Positions 41,931 to 50,680 of a stretch of DNA of 64,000 nt are shown one piece after another. How positions within the stretch are numbered: the stretch's first letter is position 1; every line of letters starts with the position of its first letter. The stretch is from NCBI GenBank assembly GCA_019637075.1, contig JAHBWI010000001.1:310001-374000 (forward strand). The letters run 5' to 3'. The notes under the pieces were generated by a model. That model was not told where the DNA came from, made no database searches, and saw only the letters and a list, made by a program, of their open reading frames with translations. A program made the position numbers and the translations under genes. Origin of the DNA: Nitrospiraceae bacterium. Its GTDB lineage: Bacteria; Nitrospirota; Nitrospiria; Nitrospirales; Nitrospiraceae.

Positions 41931-43163
41931 TCAGGCAGCCTCGAGGGACAACGCACGCGGGCTTCCGCCAAGCACCCGTTCGAGTTCTTCGCAATGCCGC
42001 TCCCAGTTGTAGATCTGTTCCACCAACCGCCGCCCTTTGGCGGAGAGTCTCGCCCGTTCGTTCGGATCCTGCCTGAAGCGCCGCAGCATCCGATCAAGCG
42101 CCTGCGCAAGGGCGGCGCCCTCTCGGCCCTCCGCGACCAAGGCCGGATCGATCCGTCCGACGACTTCGGGCAGCGCTGCCACGGGCGTGGACAGAACCGG
42201 TGTGCCGCAGGCCATCGCCTCGACGGTCACCAGACCAAAACCTTCCAACTGCAACGTCGGCATCACCACAAGGTCCGCCGCCTGGTAGTACTGCTGCAGC
42301 AACCCCTCCGGCACGAACCCGAGCAAACGCACGTGCTGATCCAAGTGATAGTTCTGGATCAGCTCCTCCAGTTTTTCCCGCAGAGGCCCCTCCCCGCCGA
42401 TCAACACGAGCAGCCTGGGATGGTCGGCCTTGAGGCGGTAGACGGCGTCCAACAGGTTTTCCAATCCCATGCGCGGCACCAAATTCCTCACGGTGAAGAG
42501 CACCTGGCGATCGGCAGGCCACGCCAACTCGGCACGCACAGCCTCACGCGAATCGGGCGGCGCGAAACGATGCAGATCCACGGCGCCGGGGATGAGGTCG
42601 ATGCGGTGCGCGGCGATGCCATGGACATCCATCACGCGGCGGCGCATGAACTCGCTCAAGACCACCACGCGATGGCATCGCCGCATCACGACTCCTTCGA
42701 TCCAACGTCGCGCACGAGCATTGATCGCCCAACGGAGTTGCCGATCCAGCGACGAGCCGGCTGCCACTCGCGTTTCAAATTCTTCATGCGCCAGCGACAG
42801 GCACATATACACCCATTGGGCGGCCCGCTGCGGCCGCTGCAGCAACACCCCGAGGCCGGCCAACGACTGATGGATGAGTCCGATGTCGACGCGCTTCCCC
42901 TCCGTCGCCCGATCGAAAGCTCCGACGGATCGGCGGACCGTGGAGGCGACAAACGACAGTTCATGCTGCCGATTGACCTGATAGCGAAACTCCCGCGCTC
43001 GGCCGACGGCGCAGACATCCGCGTCCTGTTCATGCCTGGCGCGGGTGACGATGGTCACCTCGTGCCCGCGCGCCTGCAGCCCCATGGCTTGGTTCTGCAA
43101 CACCCGCTCGGCCCCGCCGATCACCCGTTCCGCCGACACCTCTGCGAACATGGCTACATTCAT
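41931..43163 (-). CDS. Glycosyltransferase family 4
   Basis: This 410-residue GT-B enzyme begins MNVAMFAEVSAERVIGGAER with the Gly-rich N-terminal loop. A middle segment reads VVVLSEFMRRRVMDVHG, a donor domain VLFTVRNLVPRMGLENLLDA, and the EX7E motif is in LEGFGLVTVEAMACGTP. It is an inverting/retaining GT4 of unknown donor, between AsnB and another GT4 gene, with only short gaps on both sides. Confidence 0.93.
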   Translation of the reverse strand: MNVAMFAEVSAERVIGGAERVLQNQAMGLQARGHEVTIVTRARHEQDADVCAVGRAREFRYQVNRQHELSFVASTVRRSVGAFDRATEGKRVDIGLIHQSLAGLGVLLQRPQRAAQWVYMCLSLAHEEFETRVAAGSSLDRQLRWAINARARRWIEGVVMRRCHRVVVLSEFMRRRVMDVHGIAAHRIDLIPGAVDLHRFAPPDSREAVRAELAWPADRQVLFTVRNLVPRMGLENLLDAVYRLKADHPRLLVLIGGEGPLREKLEELIQNYHLDQHVRLLGFVPEGLLQQYYQAADLVVMPTLQLEGFGLVTVEAMACGTPVLSTPVAALPEVVGRIDPALVAEGREGAALAQALDRMLRRFRQDPNERARLSAKGRRLVEQIYNWERHCEELERVLGGSPRALSLEAA

Positions 43164-43178
43164 GCGTCGTCCTCGCCT

Positions 43179-45092
43179 CTATCGTGTGCCGACCGATGCA
43201 GATCGGCGTTCCCGTTCCCACAGTTCCATGACCAGCAAGGCATAAATTTGGTCGGCAAAATTCCGACGGCCGCTGTCATGCTCATCCAGGACCCACCGCA
43301 CATAAGCCGGATTGAGATACCCCCGCTCCCGTATCGTCGCCTCGTTCAGCAGATCCCGGACCATCGGCCTGATGTCCTCTCGCAACCAACGGGCCAGCGG
43401 GATTCGAAATCCATACTTCGGCCCTTCACTGATCTCCGGCGGCAGCAATGCTCGCACCGCTTCGCGGAAGAAACCCTTGAGCCTCCATCCGGAGTACTTC
43501 ATGTCGGAGGGAATCGCCTGCGCAAAGCGGAGCAACTGGTGGTCGCAATAGGGCACCCGAAGTTCAAGCGAGTGCCGCATGCTCATCCGATCGCCCATAC
43601 GGAGCAGGTCATCAGGCAGATAGGTCTGAAGATCAAAACCGGAAGCTCGATCGGCCGGATCGGACGATACCCATCGCTCGAAACGCAGCTCGCGCTCCGC
43701 CTGCGTGTCTCCGATATCCGAAGCCGCATACCAATCTTCATCGAAGGCCCGTCGCTCCCACTCGCGCGGCAGGAATGTCATCCACCGGACATACTGCTTG
43801 GCTTGAGAGTGCGCTCCGTCCACCAGAAAACGCCGAACCCTTCCCCAAGGGTCGCGTCCGCCCGTTCCTTCCGGAATACAGGGTGCGACACGATGACCGA
43901 TCCATGAACGAATCGGTCTTGGCACGGCAGCGTACCAGGCTGAGGACCGGATGCCGAGATACCGCGGATAGCCGCCGAACAGCTCATCCCCACCGATGCC
44001 CGAAAGCGCGACGGTCACCGAATTTCTCGCCAGCTGGGAAATCAAATAGGTCGGAATCGCGCAGGAATCGGCAAAGGGTTCCGCCATCCCCCGCACGACC
44101 GACGGCAGCAGCGCAGCGACATCCGGACTCAACCGAGCTTCGACATGATCGGATTCGAAATGCCGAGCCAATGATCGCGCGCGATCCAGTTCGTTGTACG
44201 ATTGGTCCGCCGGATGGTCGTACCCAATCGAAAAAGTCTTGATCCTATCCCCCGCAACCTGTCGCATGAAGGCCAGAAGGGTCGCAGAATCCAACCCTCC
44301 CGAGAGGAACAAGCCGAGCGGCACGTCGCTGACCATGTGGGCACGCACGGTATCCCGAAGCAAGCCGTGAAGCGCCTCCACCGCCCCGGCTTTGTCTTTG
44401 AGCCGTTGCCGCGGATGGGCGGATTGCGGGCTCCAATAGCGTTCGACGTGAAAGCGTCCCTGTTCCAATCGCAGCTGCTCGCCGGGTTTGAGCTCATACA
44501 CCCCTTCATAGATCGTCTCCGGTCCCGGCACATAGAGATACCGAAAATAATCAACCAAGGCCTGCGGGCGAACGGCCGGCGCTGGGATCGCTTCGAGCAG
44601 CGCAGGAAGTTCGGAGGCGAAGGCGAGCTGCGTGTCCCCGGCGGCATCGTGAATCGCCGCATAGTAGAGCGGCTTGATCCCGAGCCGGTCCCGCACGACC
44701 AGGAGACGGTCGCGCTCCCGATCCCACAGAGCAAAGGCAAACATGCCCTGCAGCCGACGAACCCCCTCTTCCCCCTCTTCCTCATAGAGATGGACAAGCA
44801 CCTCGGTGTCGGAGCGGGAGGCAAAGCGATGCCCCTTCTGCTGCAAGTCCTCGCGGAGTTCGCGATAGTTGTAAATCTCCCCGTTCATGACGGCAACGAT
44901 ACGCCCGGTTTCATTCGTGACCGGCTGCCTGCCGCCCTCCGGATCGATGACGCGCAAACGGCGGATGCCGAGCGAGACCCCGCGATCGCGAAAACGGCCG
45001 TCCTCGTCCGGTCCCCGATGCACCAGAGCCTGCAACATCCGATCGAGAACCTGGGGATCGCCCTGACCGCTATGTCCGCATATGCCGCACAT
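43179..45092 (-). CDS. asnB: Asparagine synthase-like glutamine amidotransferase
   Basis: This 637-residue enzyme starts MCGICGHSGQGD, with Cys2 as the class II glutaminase nucleophile. GRIVAVMNGEIYNYRELRED and FASRSDTEVLVHLYEEEG define the glutaminase domain. The synthetase domain has the ATP pyrophosphatase loop VPLGLFLSGGLDSATLLAF and later VALSGIGGDELFGGYPRYL. In polysaccharide operons such AsnB homologues (some called exosortase-system amidotransferases) amidate uronic acids or peptides rather than make free asparagine. No exosortase is visible here, so the substrate is open. Confidence 0.92.
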   Translation of the reverse strand: MCGICGHSGQGDPQVLDRMLQALVHRGPDEDGRFRDRGVSLGIRRLRVIDPEGGRQPVTNETGRIVAVMNGEIYNYRELREDLQQKGHRFASRSDTEVLVHLYEEEGEEGVRRLQGMFAFALWDRERDRLLVVRDRLGIKPLYYAAIHDAAGDTQLAFASELPALLEAIPAPAVRPQALVDYFRYLYVPGPETIYEGVYELKPGEQLRLEQGRFHVERYWSPQSAHPRQRLKDKAGAVEALHGLLRDTVRAHMVSDVPLGLFLSGGLDSATLLAFMRQVAGDRIKTFSIGYDHPADQSYNELDRARSLARHFESDHVEARLSPDVAALLPSVVRGMAEPFADSCAIPTYLISQLARNSVTVALSGIGGDELFGGYPRYLGIRSSAWYAAVPRPIRSWIGHRVAPCIPEGTGGRDPWGRVRRFLVDGAHSQAKQYVRWMTFLPREWERRAFDEDWYAASDIGDTQAERELRFERWVSSDPADRASGFDLQTYLPDDLLRMGDRMSMRHSLELRVPYCDHQLLRFAQAIPSDMKYSGWRLKGFFREAVRALLPPEISEGPKYGFRIPLARWLREDIRPMVRDLLNEATIRERGYLNPAYVRWVLDEHDSGRRNFADQIYALLVMELWERERRSASVGTR

Positions 45093-45101
45093 AGATCAAT
45101 C

Positions 45102-45317
45102 TCACTTCGTCTGGGCCGACGAGCCGGTCGAACTGGATCCCGGCTTTTGCTCCAATTGCTTTCCGCGCATCAGATCGAGCGGTTGATAGCCCTTGAGATC
45201 ATGAACGTAGTACGAGCGCAGGAACATGGCGAGCCCCAAGGCCAGCAGCGCAGTCACCACGGACAACACCACCACGATCTCGCCGAAGTGTAATCGACGC
45301 TTCCAACGGCGCTTCAC
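45102..45317 (-). CDS. Small single-pass membrane protein (71 aa)
   Basis: A GTG at 45317, six bases after GGGGAGGG, overlaps the upstream methyltransferase stop (GTGA). The product has a basic N-terminus (VKRRWKRRLHFGE), one membrane helix (IVVVLSVVTALLALGLAMFL) and a periplasmic tail ending SSTGSSAQTK. The longer ORF is a shadow of the methyltransferase. No family is recognised; it may be an accessory to the adjacent AsnB or methyltransferase. Confidence 0.7.
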   Translation of the reverse strand: MKRRWKRRLHFGEIVVVLSVVTALLALGLAMFLRSYYVHDLKGYQPLDLMRGKQLEQKPGSSSTGSSAQTK

Positions 45318-46246
45318 AACCGACCCTCCCCTGCCGCAGGCAACGGCTTCCTGGCCAACGCTTCGAGAGAAAGCCCATAGGGGACGCGATCCACTCCAAG
45401 CCACTGCGCACAACGGTAGAGCGCGAGGTCCGCTCGCTTGCAGAGCCCCCGCAGCCTGGCGCCGTAGGTACGGGACCGGCAATAGGCATCAGACTGGGTC
45501 GGCGGCGAGGTCCGGATCGTCCCGGCGTCAAACCCCAGACGCGCAAGATGGAAGCGGAGCGACAGCGCGCCGAAGCCATAGAGATGTTGGATACTTAGGT
45601 CCGGCAACCCAGCCATTCGCGACCAGCGAGACAACATGGCATGAAGCGGTCCGTTGGGCACTCGCAAATACAGGAGGCCGCCCGGCGCCAGGATCCGATA
45701 GGCTTCCGCCATGGCCGCGAATGGATCGGGAAGATGATCCAGCACATTGATGCACGCGACGACCTGTACGCTGCCGTCCCGCAGGTCACAAGGCGGCCAC
45801 CCTGCCAGCCGGACATCGAGTTGCCGCTCCTGAGCATGCTTGACGGCGCCGGCAGAAAGGTCGAAGCCGATCCCCTTCCAGCCTCGCTCACGGCACCGTG
45901 CCAAAAACCCGCCGCCGCCGCAGCCGACATCGACCACCGTGCCAGGAACCGGCACGGCTGCCTCCATCACATCCACAATGTGACGCCACACGTTGTCCCG
46001 TGCCGCTCCTTGCTGTTCCTCCGCGTAGTTCGCCCAATAGTCTTCGCCGTAGCAACGAGCCAGGTCCGCCTCCTCCGGCAGCGCAGCGGCCACGATCACA
46101 TCACAGGTCCGGCATCGCCGGCGTCCCTCGGACGCCGGTCCCATCTCAACCAAGCTGCCCCCTGCGCCACAGCGGCAAGCCGAAGCGACGGTTACCGTTC
46201 GATGCTGCGACTGGAGATGAGTGGCTACCGACAACGGCTTTCCCAT
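45314..46246 (-). CDS. Zn-ribbon plus class I SAM methyltransferase
   Basis: This 310-residue protein has an N-terminal four-Cys zinc ribbon (ACRCGAG ... RRCRTCD). The Rossmann domain carries motif I VVDVGCGGGGFLARCRERG, post-I GIGFDLSAGAV, motif IV VVACINVLDHLPDP and LAPGGLLYLRVPN. The ribbon/MT fusion is common among C-methyl or O-methyltransferases of sugar pathways. It overlaps the DegT gene by 22 bases upstream and the 71-residue protein gene by four bases downstream. Confidence 0.88.
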   Translation of the reverse strand: MGKPLSVATHLQSQHRTVTVASACRCGAGGSLVEMGPASEGRRRCRTCDVIVAAALPEEADLARCYGEDYWANYAEEQQGAARDNVWRHIVDVMEAAVPVPGTVVDVGCGGGGFLARCRERGWKGIGFDLSAGAVKHAQERQLDVRLAGWPPCDLRDGSVQVVACINVLDHLPDPFAAMAEAYRILAPGGLLYLRVPNGPLHAMLSRWSRMAGLPDLSIQHLYGFGALSLRFHLARLGFDAGTIRTSPPTQSDAYCRSRTYGARLRGLCKRADLALYRCAQWLGVDRVPYGLSLEALARKPLPAAGEGRL

Positions 46247-47424
46247 ACCTGCCGGACCCCATTCACCACGTCCTCGACATCGGCGTCGGTCAGTTTGGCC
46301 GACAGCGGGAGGGAGAGGGTCCGTTCCGAGATGAATTGCGCATTGGGGAACTGGTCAGGACTCAAGTGAAATGTGTCTCGATAGTAAGGATGCTGGTGAA
46401 GGGCGATGTAGTGGATGCCGGTTCCGATATTGAGCCGGAGCAGATCATCGCGGAGCCCGTCTCGGTCGAACGGCGCCTGTCGATCGTCGACCAGCAGTTG
46501 GTACAGGTGTCGCGCATGGACCCTGTCGGGCTCTTCTTGAGCCGGCAACCGGAACGGCAAGTCTGCCAGAGCCTGGTCGTATGTCGCCCAGATGGCCTGC
46601 CGCCTGGCCAGTTGGGCGTCGAGGCGATCGATTTGATGCAATCCCAAGGCGGCCTGCAAATCCGTCATGTTGGACTTGAACCCCGGCGCCACCACCTCCG
46701 GAATTCCACGAGCGGACTGAATGTGCCGCTCCCAGGCCGTATGGCTCAGTCCATGATGAGCCAAGGTGCGTACGATCTGGCCCAGCTCGGCGTTCTGGGT
46801 GACCACCATCCCGCCTTCGCCGGTCATGAGACTCTTGGTCACGTAAAAGCTGAAACAGGCCAAGTCTCCGAACGTGCCGATTCGCCGGCCTCGGTAGCTC
46901 CCCTCGATGCAATGGGCCGCATCCTCGATCACATACAGGCCATGCCGCCGCGCAATCGCCATGAGTTCGTCCATCCGGCAGGGTCGGCCTGCCAGGTGCA
47001 CCGGGATGATGGCTTTGGTCCGTCTGGTCACGGCAGCGTCGACCGCCGCAGGGTCGAGCGTCATGGACTCCCGCTCCACGTCGGCAAACACGGGCCTCCC
47101 ACCAGCTTGCAGGATGGCATTGGCAGTCGCGCAGAAGGTCAAGGGCGTGGTGATGACCTCGTCGCCCGGTTCGATTCCGATGGCGGTCAGCGCGAGGTGG
47201 AGCGCCGCCGTGCAAGAGCTGACGGCAATGGCATGCTCAGCCCCGAGATAGGTACGGAACGCTTGTTCGAAGCGAGCCACTCGCGGACCGGTGCTGAGCC
47301 ACCCGGATCGAAGCGTCGCGACGACTTCCTCGATGTCCTCTTCCTCGATAAGCGGACTACCAAACACCAGGGGTTCGGCCCTCATGGGGCGCTGCAGCAG
47401 CGTACTGTGACGAGATGTGGTCAT
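46225..47424 (-). CDS. DegT/DnrJ/EryC1-type sugar aminotransferase
   Basis: This 399-residue PLP enzyme carries PLVFGSPLIEEEDIEEVVAT and SGWLSTGPRVARFEQAF (substrate region), AIAVSSCTAALHLALTAIG (phosphate loop), YVIEDAAHCIEGSYRGR and SFYVTKSLMTGEGGMVV (aldimine Lys). It is closest in pattern to UDP-4-keto-sugar aminotransferases (ArnB/PseC-like). The ATG at 47424 follows GGAG. Together with the DegT gene at 36737 it implies at least two amino sugars, or successive aminations, in the polymer. Confidence 0.93.
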   Translation of the reverse strand: MTTSRHSTLLQRPMRAEPLVFGSPLIEEEDIEEVVATLRSGWLSTGPRVARFEQAFRTYLGAEHAIAVSSCTAALHLALTAIGIEPGDEVITTPLTFCATANAILQAGGRPVFADVERESMTLDPAAVDAAVTRRTKAIIPVHLAGRPCRMDELMAIARRHGLYVIEDAAHCIEGSYRGRRIGTFGDLACFSFYVTKSLMTGEGGMVVTQNAELGQIVRTLAHHGLSHTAWERHIQSARGIPEVVAPGFKSNMTDLQAALGLHQIDRLDAQLARRQAIWATYDQALADLPFRLPAQEEPDRVHARHLYQLLVDDRQAPFDRDGLRDDLLRLNIGTGIHYIALHQHPYYRDTFHLSPDQFPNAQFISERTLSLPLSAKLTDADVEDVVNGVRQVWESRCR

Positions 47425-47440
47425 CGGAACACTCCACAGA

Positions 47441-48187
47441 CTAGGTGTTCTGCGCGTGCGCAAGACACAGGAGGGACCCGCCGAAGGGAAAATCGCCTCG
47501 GCGAAGCCACCAACGCTCGCTCGCAAATATGCGATTTAAGGCCGTATTGATTGTAAAAGGGATCGGTCGTACGTTCGAGCGGAATCGGTTTTTCGGAACC
47601 ATGGTTCGCTCCCAGAGAATGGTTCCCGCCATGATCGGAAAGAGCCAGGTATTGAAATACGTGGCCCGCTTCACAACATACCCGGCCTGCTCGATCACCC
47701 GCCGAAGATCATCCCGTCGATAGCGACGGCGGTGTTCCGACACATAGTCCTCGCCGCTCCACAAGAACGGGTAGGCCGGGACGGTCACAATGAGTGCCCC
47801 ATTCGGTCGCAGCAGGGATCGGATCGCCGCCAACATGGCGCCTTCGTCATCAAGATGTTCGAGCACATCCAACAGGAGCACCAGATCGAATTGCCTCGGA
47901 GCGAAGGGCAATGCCGTCAGGTCACAGCGCAGCACCCCCGACGAACCCTGTGCACGACGGGCATTCAACGCCAGCGACGAACGGTCGGCAGCGAACGTCT
48001 TCACTCCCGGCCATGACTGCTTTACGGGACTGGACACTCCGCAGCCAAGATCGAGAACGCGTGCCCCTTGGCTTCCCCGTTCCATGAGCGCCTGTTTCAC
48101 GATCTCAGTCAGGATCGCGCGTCGACCGGCATACCACCAGTGGTCATCGGCGGAAGCTGTCATCCGTTCATAGGCCTCCGCCTTCAC
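47441..48187 (-). CDS. Class I SAM-dependent methyltransferase
   Basis: This 248-residue protein reads DHWWYAGRRAILTEIV, motif I VLDLGCGVSSPVKQSW, LRCDLTALPFAPRQFDLVLL and motif LDVLEHLDDEGAML, then LRPNGALIVTVPAYPFLWS. These are features of Methyltransf_11-type enzymes. A hydrophobic segment near residue 195 (FNTWLFPIMAGTILW) suggests membrane association. The start is a GTG after GAGGAG that overlaps the upstream methyltransferase stop (GTGA). Confidence 0.88.
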   Translation of the reverse strand: MKAEAYERMTASADDHWWYAGRRAILTEIVKQALMERGSQGARVLDLGCGVSSPVKQSWPGVKTFAADRSSLALNARRAQGSSGVLRCDLTALPFAPRQFDLVLLLDVLEHLDDEGAMLAAIRSLLRPNGALIVTVPAYPFLWSGEDYVSEHRRRYRRDDLRRVIEQAGYVVKRATYFNTWLFPIMAGTILWERTMVPKNRFRSNVRPIPFTINTALNRIFASERWWLRRGDFPFGGSLLCLAHAQNT

Positions 48188-48786
48188 GAGGTTCTCCTCC
48201 CCGATTCGATGACCGCCAGCAATTCGCGTCCTCCGGCAATCGGGACACACTCGACGGTTGGGAACAGTTCCAAAAGCCCGCGAAATGCCGCTTCATCCAA
48301 CCGATCCGACATGGGATGCGTCCCGGGATCCGTCAATTGGCTTGCGAGCCAAGCTATCCAGTGGTTGGCGCTGGCTGCGAGGTTGCGCACCGGCTCCGCG
48401 ACGATGACACGAGAGTTCGCTGCGCGGACCATGCGGCGAAGAAAGCCCGCGTAGTCCGGACCGAATTGATACAAGCTTCCCTGCAACACCACCACGTCGG
48501 CCTTCGGAAACTCCCCTTGTCTTAGATCGCGGACCTCAGCCGGCACATCACAGCGATGCGCTTCCTTCACGAATGTCGGATTGAGGTCGAGCCCCAAATA
48601 CTGGACGACGCGGCCACTCAGATAGCGCGAGTAGAGGCGTCCATCGGCACAACAGAGCTCGACGACCGAGCTGCCTGGCTCGATACGTTCCGATACAGCC
48701 GCCAGCCGCGTGGCATAGCAACGTCCGTACAGACCCCTCATGGCCCCATGGTAAATCGCACTGTGCCAATACAGGGGACTGCGCAT
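48184..48786 (-). CDS. Class I SAM-dependent methyltransferase
   Basis: This 200-residue protein has the SAM-binding sequence VVELCCADGRLYSRYL (variant motif I with CC-A in place of GCG), LGLDLNPTFVKEA, and ADVVVLQGSLYQFGPD as the motif IV region. It is short for the family. It starts two bases after the GT2 gene ends and overlaps the next methyltransferase gene by four bases, so the pair is tightly coupled. The altered motif I is worth noting; the substrate is unknown. Confidence 0.8.
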   Translation of the reverse strand: MRSPLYWHSAIYHGAMRGLYGRCYATRLAAVSERIEPGSSVVELCCADGRLYSRYLSGRVVQYLGLDLNPTFVKEAHRCDVPAEVRDLRQGEFPKADVVVLQGSLYQFGPDYAGFLRRMVRAANSRVIVAEPVRNLAASANHWIAWLASQLTDPGTHPMSDRLDEAAFRGLLELFPTVECVPIAGGRELLAVIESGRRTS

Positions 48787-48787
48787 C

Positions 48788-49546
48788 TCAGAGACGACCT
48801 TCTGCTGTCATTCGCCGCTTGAATGAACGCATTGCGCGCCAATAGCCCAAGGCATCGCGCCAGGGCCGTACCGTCGATGGGCGGATGGTTTGACGCACGA
48901 ACAGACAGGGAATTTCGATCACCCGCAGCTTGGCCTGGTATACCGCCGCCATGATCTCCGTATCCCAGAACCATCCCTGCGACTCCACATGGCTCAGGAG
49001 CGGGACAATTGCCTCTCTGCGGAAAAACTTGAAACCGGTTTCCGTGTCTTCGAAGGGCAAGTGCAGGTAGCGTCGCACCAGCTGTCGATAACCGAGGCTC
49101 AGGACGTTGCGGACCATATCGTCCACTCGAAAGGGGACACGGTAGACGCGCTTGGCGGTCGCCACATCATAGCCCTCCTTGTCCATAGCCAGAATCATCG
49201 AGGGAAGGTACCTGGCATGGACTTCAAGATCGATGTCGAGAAACCCGGCATACCGGCCCCTGGCCAGGTGCAACCCTTCCATCACAGTCCCTCCCCGCCC
49301 GATGTTGCTCCGGTGCCGGATCACCCTCGTGTCCGGACGATCGGCAAGGAGACCATCGAGTAGCCGAGGCGTCTCATCACGGCTGGCATCGTCGATTGCG
49401 ATCAATTCCCAGCGATACGACGTCTGTCCCATGATCCACCGGAGATCACGGAGACTCTGTTCCAGGATCGGTGCCTCGTTGTAACAAGGCACGATGACGG
49501 ACAGGTCATAGTCGTCACGCCGGTCTGTCCGTGGGGGCCTCGTCAC
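48788..49546 (-). CDS. Glycosyltransferase family 2 (DPM1/polyprenyl type)
   Basis: This 252-residue GT-A enzyme has the standard order: LSVIVPCYNEAPILEQSL, WELIAIDDASRDETPRLL (nucleotide Asp), RGRYAGFLDIDLEVHARYL (the DxD region, here DID), and DTETGFKFFRREA plus SQGWFWDTEIMAAVYQ in the acceptor half. The pattern resembles dolichyl/polyprenyl-phosphate sugar synthases, which would feed a lipid-linked sugar donor to GT87-type enzymes such as the one at 50677. No C-terminal membrane domain is present. Confidence 0.9.
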   Translation of the reverse strand: MTRPPRTDRRDDYDLSVIVPCYNEAPILEQSLRDLRWIMGQTSYRWELIAIDDASRDETPRLLDGLLADRPDTRVIRHRSNIGRGGTVMEGLHLARGRYAGFLDIDLEVHARYLPSMILAMDKEGYDVATAKRVYRVPFRVDDMVRNVLSLGYRQLVRRYLHLPFEDTETGFKFFRREAIVPLLSHVESQGWFWDTEIMAAVYQAKLRVIEIPCLFVRQTIRPSTVRPWRDALGYWRAMRSFKRRMTAEGRL

Positions 49547-49558
49547 GATCTGGCACTC

Positions 49559-50680
49559 CTAGGCGGCATCCTGTTGTCTTCGACAGAGGGTCTGCTCGAG
49601 CACATCCAACACCCGTTCGCTGGTTTCTGCGGCAGTAAACGCCCTGGCGCGCGCTAACCCTAGCTCACGAAGCCTGGTTCGGATCGCTTCACTCGACAAC
49701 CCCTGCTCGAGTGCCGACTTGATCGACTGCGGATCTTCGGGGTTAAAGAGCAGCCCGGCGCCTTCGAGAACTTCCGGGATAGCCGTCCGATCAGACGCTG
49801 CAACCGCAGCCCCGCAGGCCATTGCCTCCAACACAGGAAGACCAAACCCCTCGCAGAGCGACGGCAACACGAAGAGACTGGCCCCACTGTAGATGGAAGG
49901 CAGGTCTGCATCCTGGATGAGACCGGTCAGCACGAGCCGCTCGGCAAGGCCCAGATGTTTCGCCAGACGTTCGATCTCCGGCCGATTTGCGCGATCGCCG
50001 CCCGCCAACACCAATCGATAGCGTGCCCGCAAGGATTTGTCCATCGAGGCATAGGCCTCCAACAGGCGAGACAGATTCTTGTGCGGTTTGAAGTTTCCTA
50101 CGTAGAGCACATACGCGCCGTGGAGTTGGTAACGATCGCGCTGCGACTGACTGAGCGGCTGCGGAGTGAACTCGGGAGCGAGGGCCACGGGCACCACCGT
50201 CACCTTCGAGGGCGAGACCTTGAGAAGGTCGATGATGGCCCGTTTAGAATAAGCGGAGTCCGCGATGATGGCCGAGGCCTGCCGCGCATAGAGCTGCCCC
50301 AACTTCGCCATGACGACATCATGCAACGGCTTGGCTTCTCCCGGATACCCGATGAAGAACAGGTCATGAATTGTCAACACGACCGGGCAATCGCCGATCA
50401 ACGGGCCCTTGTAGTAGGGAGACAGAAAGATGGAAACCCGATCGCGAGCCAGCTGTCGCGGGAGCATGACCTGGTCCCACCACTGCGTCCAACCTTGGGA
50501 GATGTGCACATACCGTACGGCCACGGGAACCTCCTCGGGACGACCATCGAGATCGCCATACAGCGTACAGGCCCACCCGCGGGAGACCGCGGCCCGCAGA
50601 ACTTCCCGCAGATACCGGCCGATTCCGGTCCTGACGCCGGCGCGCAATTCTCGCCCGTCGATTCCAAGGTGCATCGTCAT
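49559..50680 (-). CDS. Glycosyltransferase family 4
   Basis: This 373-residue enzyme has LGIDGRELRAGVRTGIGRYL at the start (the GxxR-type GT4 loop), VVLTIHDLFFIGYPG, IIADSAYSKRAIIDLL, AYVLYVGNFKPHKNLSRLL, and the EX7E segment SLCEGFGLPVLEAMACG. This arrangement is that of WbaZ/mannosyltransferase-like GT4 enzymes. The ATG at 50680 overlaps the GT87 stop (ATGA). The GT4 at 59371 is similar in layout. Confidence 0.93.
   Translation of the reverse strand: MTMHLGIDGRELRAGVRTGIGRYLREVLRAAVSRGWACTLYGDLDGRPEEVPVAVRYVHISQGWTQWWDQVMLPRQLARDRVSIFLSPYYKGPLIGDCPVVLTIHDLFFIGYPGEAKPLHDVVMAKLGQLYARQASAIIADSAYSKRAIIDLLKVSPSKVTVVPVALAPEFTPQPLSQSQRDRYQLHGAYVLYVGNFKPHKNLSRLLEAYASMDKSLRARYRLVLAGGDRANRPEIERLAKHLGLAERLVLTGLIQDADLPSIYSGASLFVLPSLCEGFGLPVLEAMACGAAVAASDRTAIPEVLEGAGLLFNPEDPQSIKSALEQGLSSEAIRTRLRELGLARARAFTAAETSERVLDVLEQTLCRRQQDAA

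Noticed and set aside
41994..43907. Plus-strand ORF of 637 codons
   Set aside because: It lies opposite two genes with clear GT4 and AsnB motifs; its His/Arg/Pro-rich composition is that of an antisense shadow in GC-rich DNA.
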